Assembly (NCBI GenBank): GCA_937981995.1
Contig: CALJNC010000012.1
Location: 1 to 64,000 of the forward strand
DNA length: 64,000 nt
Reading direction: 5' to 3'
Source: an uncultured Chitinophagaceae bacterium
GTDB lineage: Bacteria > Bacteroidota > Bacteroidia > Chitinophagales > Chitinophagaceae
The notes beneath the pieces are model-generated. The model saw nothing but the letters and a program-made list of their open reading frames with translations, had not been told where the DNA came from and made no database searches. Position numbers and translations under genes: made by a program. Positions 61,545 through 64,000 of the stretch are shown in pieces. Positions within the stretch are counted from its first letter, which is position 1. Each line of letters opens with the position of its first letter.

Positions 61545-64000
61545 TTATAAATTAGGGCCAAGCCATTTTTCAATATACGCTAAGCTCTTATTTTTACGCT
61601 CAGCATAGTCTTTTACTTGATCTTCTTTTAGCTTGCCTATACCAAAGTATTTACTTTCGGGGTGTGAAAAATACCAACCACTAACCGATGATGCTGGATA
61701 CATAGCCAAGCTTTCAGTAAGTTGGATGCCTGTATTTTCTTCGCCACCTAATAGTTCAAATAATTTCGTTTTCTCAGTATGATCAGGGCAAGCAGGGTAT
61801 CCTGGCGCAGGACGAATTCCTTGATATTTTTCTCTAATAAGATCATTGTTTTCGTACGATTCATTGGCAGCATAACCCCAATGAACTTTTCTTACTTGCT
61901 CATGTAAAAACTCAGCAAATGCCTCAGCTAATCTATCAGCAAGTGCTTGTAGCATAATTTTATTATAATCATCATGCGCAGCTTCAAAAGCTTTGATATG
62001 TGGCTCTATACCTTTTATTGTAACCGCAAATCCTCCAATAAAGTCTTTCTTGTTTTCAGCTTGTGGACAAATAAAATCGGCTAAACATAAGTTAGGTTGC
62101 GTAGCAGATTTTTTAGATTGCTGGCGCAAGAAGTTTAATTCGGTCCCATTAGCAAGGATGACGTCATCTTCCTTTGCATTTGCTTCCCATATTCCAAAAG
62201 TACCTTGTGGTGTAAGCCAATTTTCATTTATTATTTTGTCCAATAAATCATTAGCATCTTTAAAAAGCTTGCTTGCTTCTATACCTACTACTTCGTCCTT
62301 TAATATAGCAGGATATTTACCATGCATTTCCCATGTTATAAAAAAGGGTGTCCAATCGATATAGTTGCGCAACGTTTTAATTTCAACCTCTGCCTTTTTT
62401 ACACCTGTAAAATTGGAATGGTTTGGTTCAAAAGCATCCCAATCAATTTTAACTTTATTTGCTTTTGCATCTGCGTATGATACTAATTGCTTGGCCGTTT
62501 GTTTGCTAAGAAATCCTTCTTTTAGGGTTTCATATTCTGCTTTTGTTCTTGCTATTAATTGCTGTCCTTTTTCTTTTTGAAAAAGCTCGCCCACAGTTGT
62601 TACACCTTTGCTGGCATCTAATACATGTAGTACACCATGCTCATAGTTGGGTGCAATTTTTACAGCGGTATGCATACGGCTTGTAGTAGCACCACCTATA
62701 AGTAAGGGCAGGTCAAGCTTTCTACTTTTCATTTCCTTGGCAACACCCACCATTTCATCTAATGATGGAGTGATTAAACCGCTTAATCCTATAATATCAA
62801 CTTTGTTTTTAATGGCTTCGTCAATGATTTTTTCAGTGGGTACCATTACGCCCAAGTCAATTACATCATAACCATTACAACCTAATACTACACCCACTAT
62901 ATTTTTACCTATATCATGTACATCACCTTTTACAGTAGCAAGCAGAACTTTTTTTGCATCGGAGGCTTCGGTTTTTTCTTCTTCTATATAAGGTGTCAAG
63001 TACGCTACTGATTTTTTCATTACTCGTGCGCTTTTTACAACTTGTGGCAAAAACATTTTTCCTGCTCCAAATAAATCCCCTACTATATTCATACCTGCCA
63101 TTAAGGGTCCTTCTATTACATCTAGCGGTTTGTCGTATTCTTGTCTTGCTTCCTCGGTGTCTTCGTCTATAAATTCAGTAATGCCATTTACCAATGCATG
63201 GCTTAGTCTTTTTGCTACTGTATTCTCTCGCCACTCAAGATTACTCTTTTTTTGTTCAGTTCCTTTTTTATCCTTTAGTCCCTCGGCAAAATCAATTAGA
63301 GCATCCGTTGCTCCGTCATGTTTATTAAAAAGAACATCCTCAATCAAATCTTTTAGCTTAGGCTCAATAGCATCATATATGGGTAAGGCACCCGCATTAA
63401 TAATGCCCATGTTTAAGCCTTTTTGAATGGCGTAGTACAAGAAAATACTATGCATAGCCTCACGCACATAATTATTTCCTCTAAAAGAAAAAGAAAGATT
63501 ACTAATGCCACCGCTTATTGAAACCTGCGGAAATTTTGTTTTTAATTGATGGGCTGCTTCAATAAAATCAATAGCATAATTATTATGTTCTTCAAGGCCA
63601 GTAGCTACAGCAAAAACGTTGGGATCAAAAATAATATCGCTAGGGTGGTAACCTATTTCTTTGGTTAGGATATTATAAGCTCTTGTACATACAGTAATTC
63701 TTCTTTCTAAAGTATCAGCCTGGCCTTGCTCATCAAATGCCATAACTACTACAGCGGCACCATACCGCTGACAAATTTTTGCCTGATGCTTAAAGCTTTC
63801 TTCACCTTCTTTTAATGAGATAGAGTTTACAATACATTTTCCTTGCACGCATTTAAGACCTGCCTCAATAATGTCAAACTTGCTACTATCAATCATAATA
63901 GGCACCTTGGCAATGCTTGGCTCAGCTTGTACTAAATTTAAAAAAGTAGTCATAGCCTCTACGCCATCAAGGAGGGCATCGTCCATGTTTACATCAATAA
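61545..64000 (-). CDS. metH: Cobalamin-dependent methionine synthase, 3' part
   Basis: At least 817 residues are visible; the frame is open at the right edge (…[15 protein letters not shown]). It begins in the pterin-binding (methyltetrahydrofolate) domain ([18 protein letters not shown]), goes through the cap and the B12-binding domain with the [11 protein letters not shown] motif (lower axial His), and ends with the reactivation domain ([11 protein letters not shown]). It methylates homocysteine using methylcobalamin. In Bacteroidota the homocysteine-binding domain is often coded by a separate gene, which may lie outside. It shares B12 as cofactor with the riboswitch operon at the left edge. 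Confidence 0.95.
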   Translation of the reverse strand, partial: IDVNMDDALLDGVEAMTTFLNLVQAEPSIAKVPIMIDSSKFDIIEAGLKCVQGKCIVNSISLKEGEESFKHQAKICQRYGAAVVVMAFDEQGQADTLERRITVCTRAYNILTKEIGYHPSDIIFDPNVFAVATGLEEHNNYAIDFIEAAHQLKTKFPQVSISGGISNLSFSFRGNNYVREAMHSIFLYYAIQKGLNMGIINAGALPIYDAIEPKLKDLIEDVLFNKHDGATDALIDFAEGLKDKKGTEQKKSNLEWRENTVAKRLSHALVNGITEFIDEDTEEARQEYDKPLDVIEGPLMAGMNIVGDLFGAGKMFLPQVVKSARVMKKSVAYLTPYIEEEKTEASDAKKVLLATVKGDVHDIGKNIVGVVLGCNGYDVIDLGVMVPTEKIIDEAIKNKVDIIGLSGLITPSLDEMVGVAKEMKSRKLDLPLLIGGATTSRMHTAVKIAPNYEHGVLHVLDASKGVTTVGELFQKEKGQQLIARTKAEYETLKEGFLSKQTAKQLVSYADAKANKVKIDWDAFEPNHSNFTGVKKAEVEIKTLRNYIDWTPFFITWEMHGKYPAILKDEVVGIEASKLFKDANDLLDKIINENWLTPQGTFGIWEANAKEDDVILANGTELNFLRQQSKKSATQPNLCLADFICPQAENKKDFIGGFAVTIKGIEPHIKAFEAAHDDYNKIMLQALADRLAEAFAEFLHEQVRKVHWGYAANESYENNDLIREKYQGIRPAPGYPACPDHTEKTKLFELLGGEENTGIQLTESLAMYPASSVSGWYFSHPESKYFGIGKLKEDQVKDYAERKNKSLAYIEKWLGPNL

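Noticed and set aside
1-64000. CRISPR array, insertion sequence, prophage, tRNA or rRNA
   Set aside because: No regularly spaced direct repeats, transposase, phage structural gene, or cloverleaf or rRNA sequence was recognised on either strand.

Overview
The window is 64 kb of AT-rich, densely packed chromosomal DNA from a member of the Bacteroidota. Four kinds of evidence point there. At least seven secreted proteins end in type IX secretion (T9SS) type A sorting domains, with YPNP-type motifs followed by a short beta-rich tail. Many starts have no Shine-Dalgarno sequence. Several genes carry the Bacteroidota promoter element TAnnTTTG. The enzyme set fits too: MqnC, an RprY-like regulator, a GH3/serine-hydrolase fusion and a MetH that begins outside the window. 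The content is mostly housekeeping and cell-envelope genes. I see no tRNA, rRNA, CRISPR array, insertion sequence or prophage.

Layout. 1-1850: the downstream end of a cobalamin-riboswitch-controlled operon encoding two secreted surface proteins, one DUF4465-like with a T9SS tail. 2061-9663: DEAD-box helicase, aspS, a secreted barrel-like protein, a BNR/sialidase-fold protein, an NTF2-like protein and glmM, all on the minus strand. 9788-11884: a plus-strand run of methyltransferase, PAP2 phosphatase and ZIP transporter. 11885-13293: a T9SS cargo gene broken by a frameshift. 13435-23817: fumC, a large lipoprotein, enoyl-CoA hydratase, a queuosine-precursor transporter, fabG, tag, a VOC protein and a copper ATPase. 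23921-28345: a tandem pair of dockerin-bearing T9SS proteins, followed by tsaE. 28816-37522: more T9SS cargo, an FtsX/LolE-type permease, an orphan response regulator, an M3 oligopeptidase and rarA. 37525-43941: barrel proteins, a GH3-serine hydrolase fusion, mtgA and asd. 44050-47633: a HmuY-like T9SS protein and a TonB-dependent receptor. 47735-54078: an ECF-type sigma factor with structured upstream DNA, an EnvC-like protein, mqnC, glutathione peroxidase, a lipoprotein and an arginase-fold protein. 54367-64000: a YbiT-type ABC-F protein with a hairpin-rich leader, a CDP-alcohol transferase, lipB carrying a palindromic insert, rluD, a polytopic membrane protein and the 3' part of metH.

Two nutrient-uptake themes recur. 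Vitamin B12 is served by the riboswitch operon at the left edge, and B12 is used by MetH at the right edge. Heme or iron is probably served by the HmuY-like/TonB-receptor pair. Peptidoglycan maintenance is served by glmM, mtgA, the GH3 fusion and the EnvC-like protein.

The most unusual signals are regulatory. TAnnTTTG elements lie only 4-5 bases before many start codons, which suggests leaderless or nearly leaderless mRNAs. There is an in-frame palindromic element inside lipB, a double hairpin with a start-stop codon pair ahead of the ABC-F gene, and a long inverted repeat, terminator and dyad upstream of the sigma factor.
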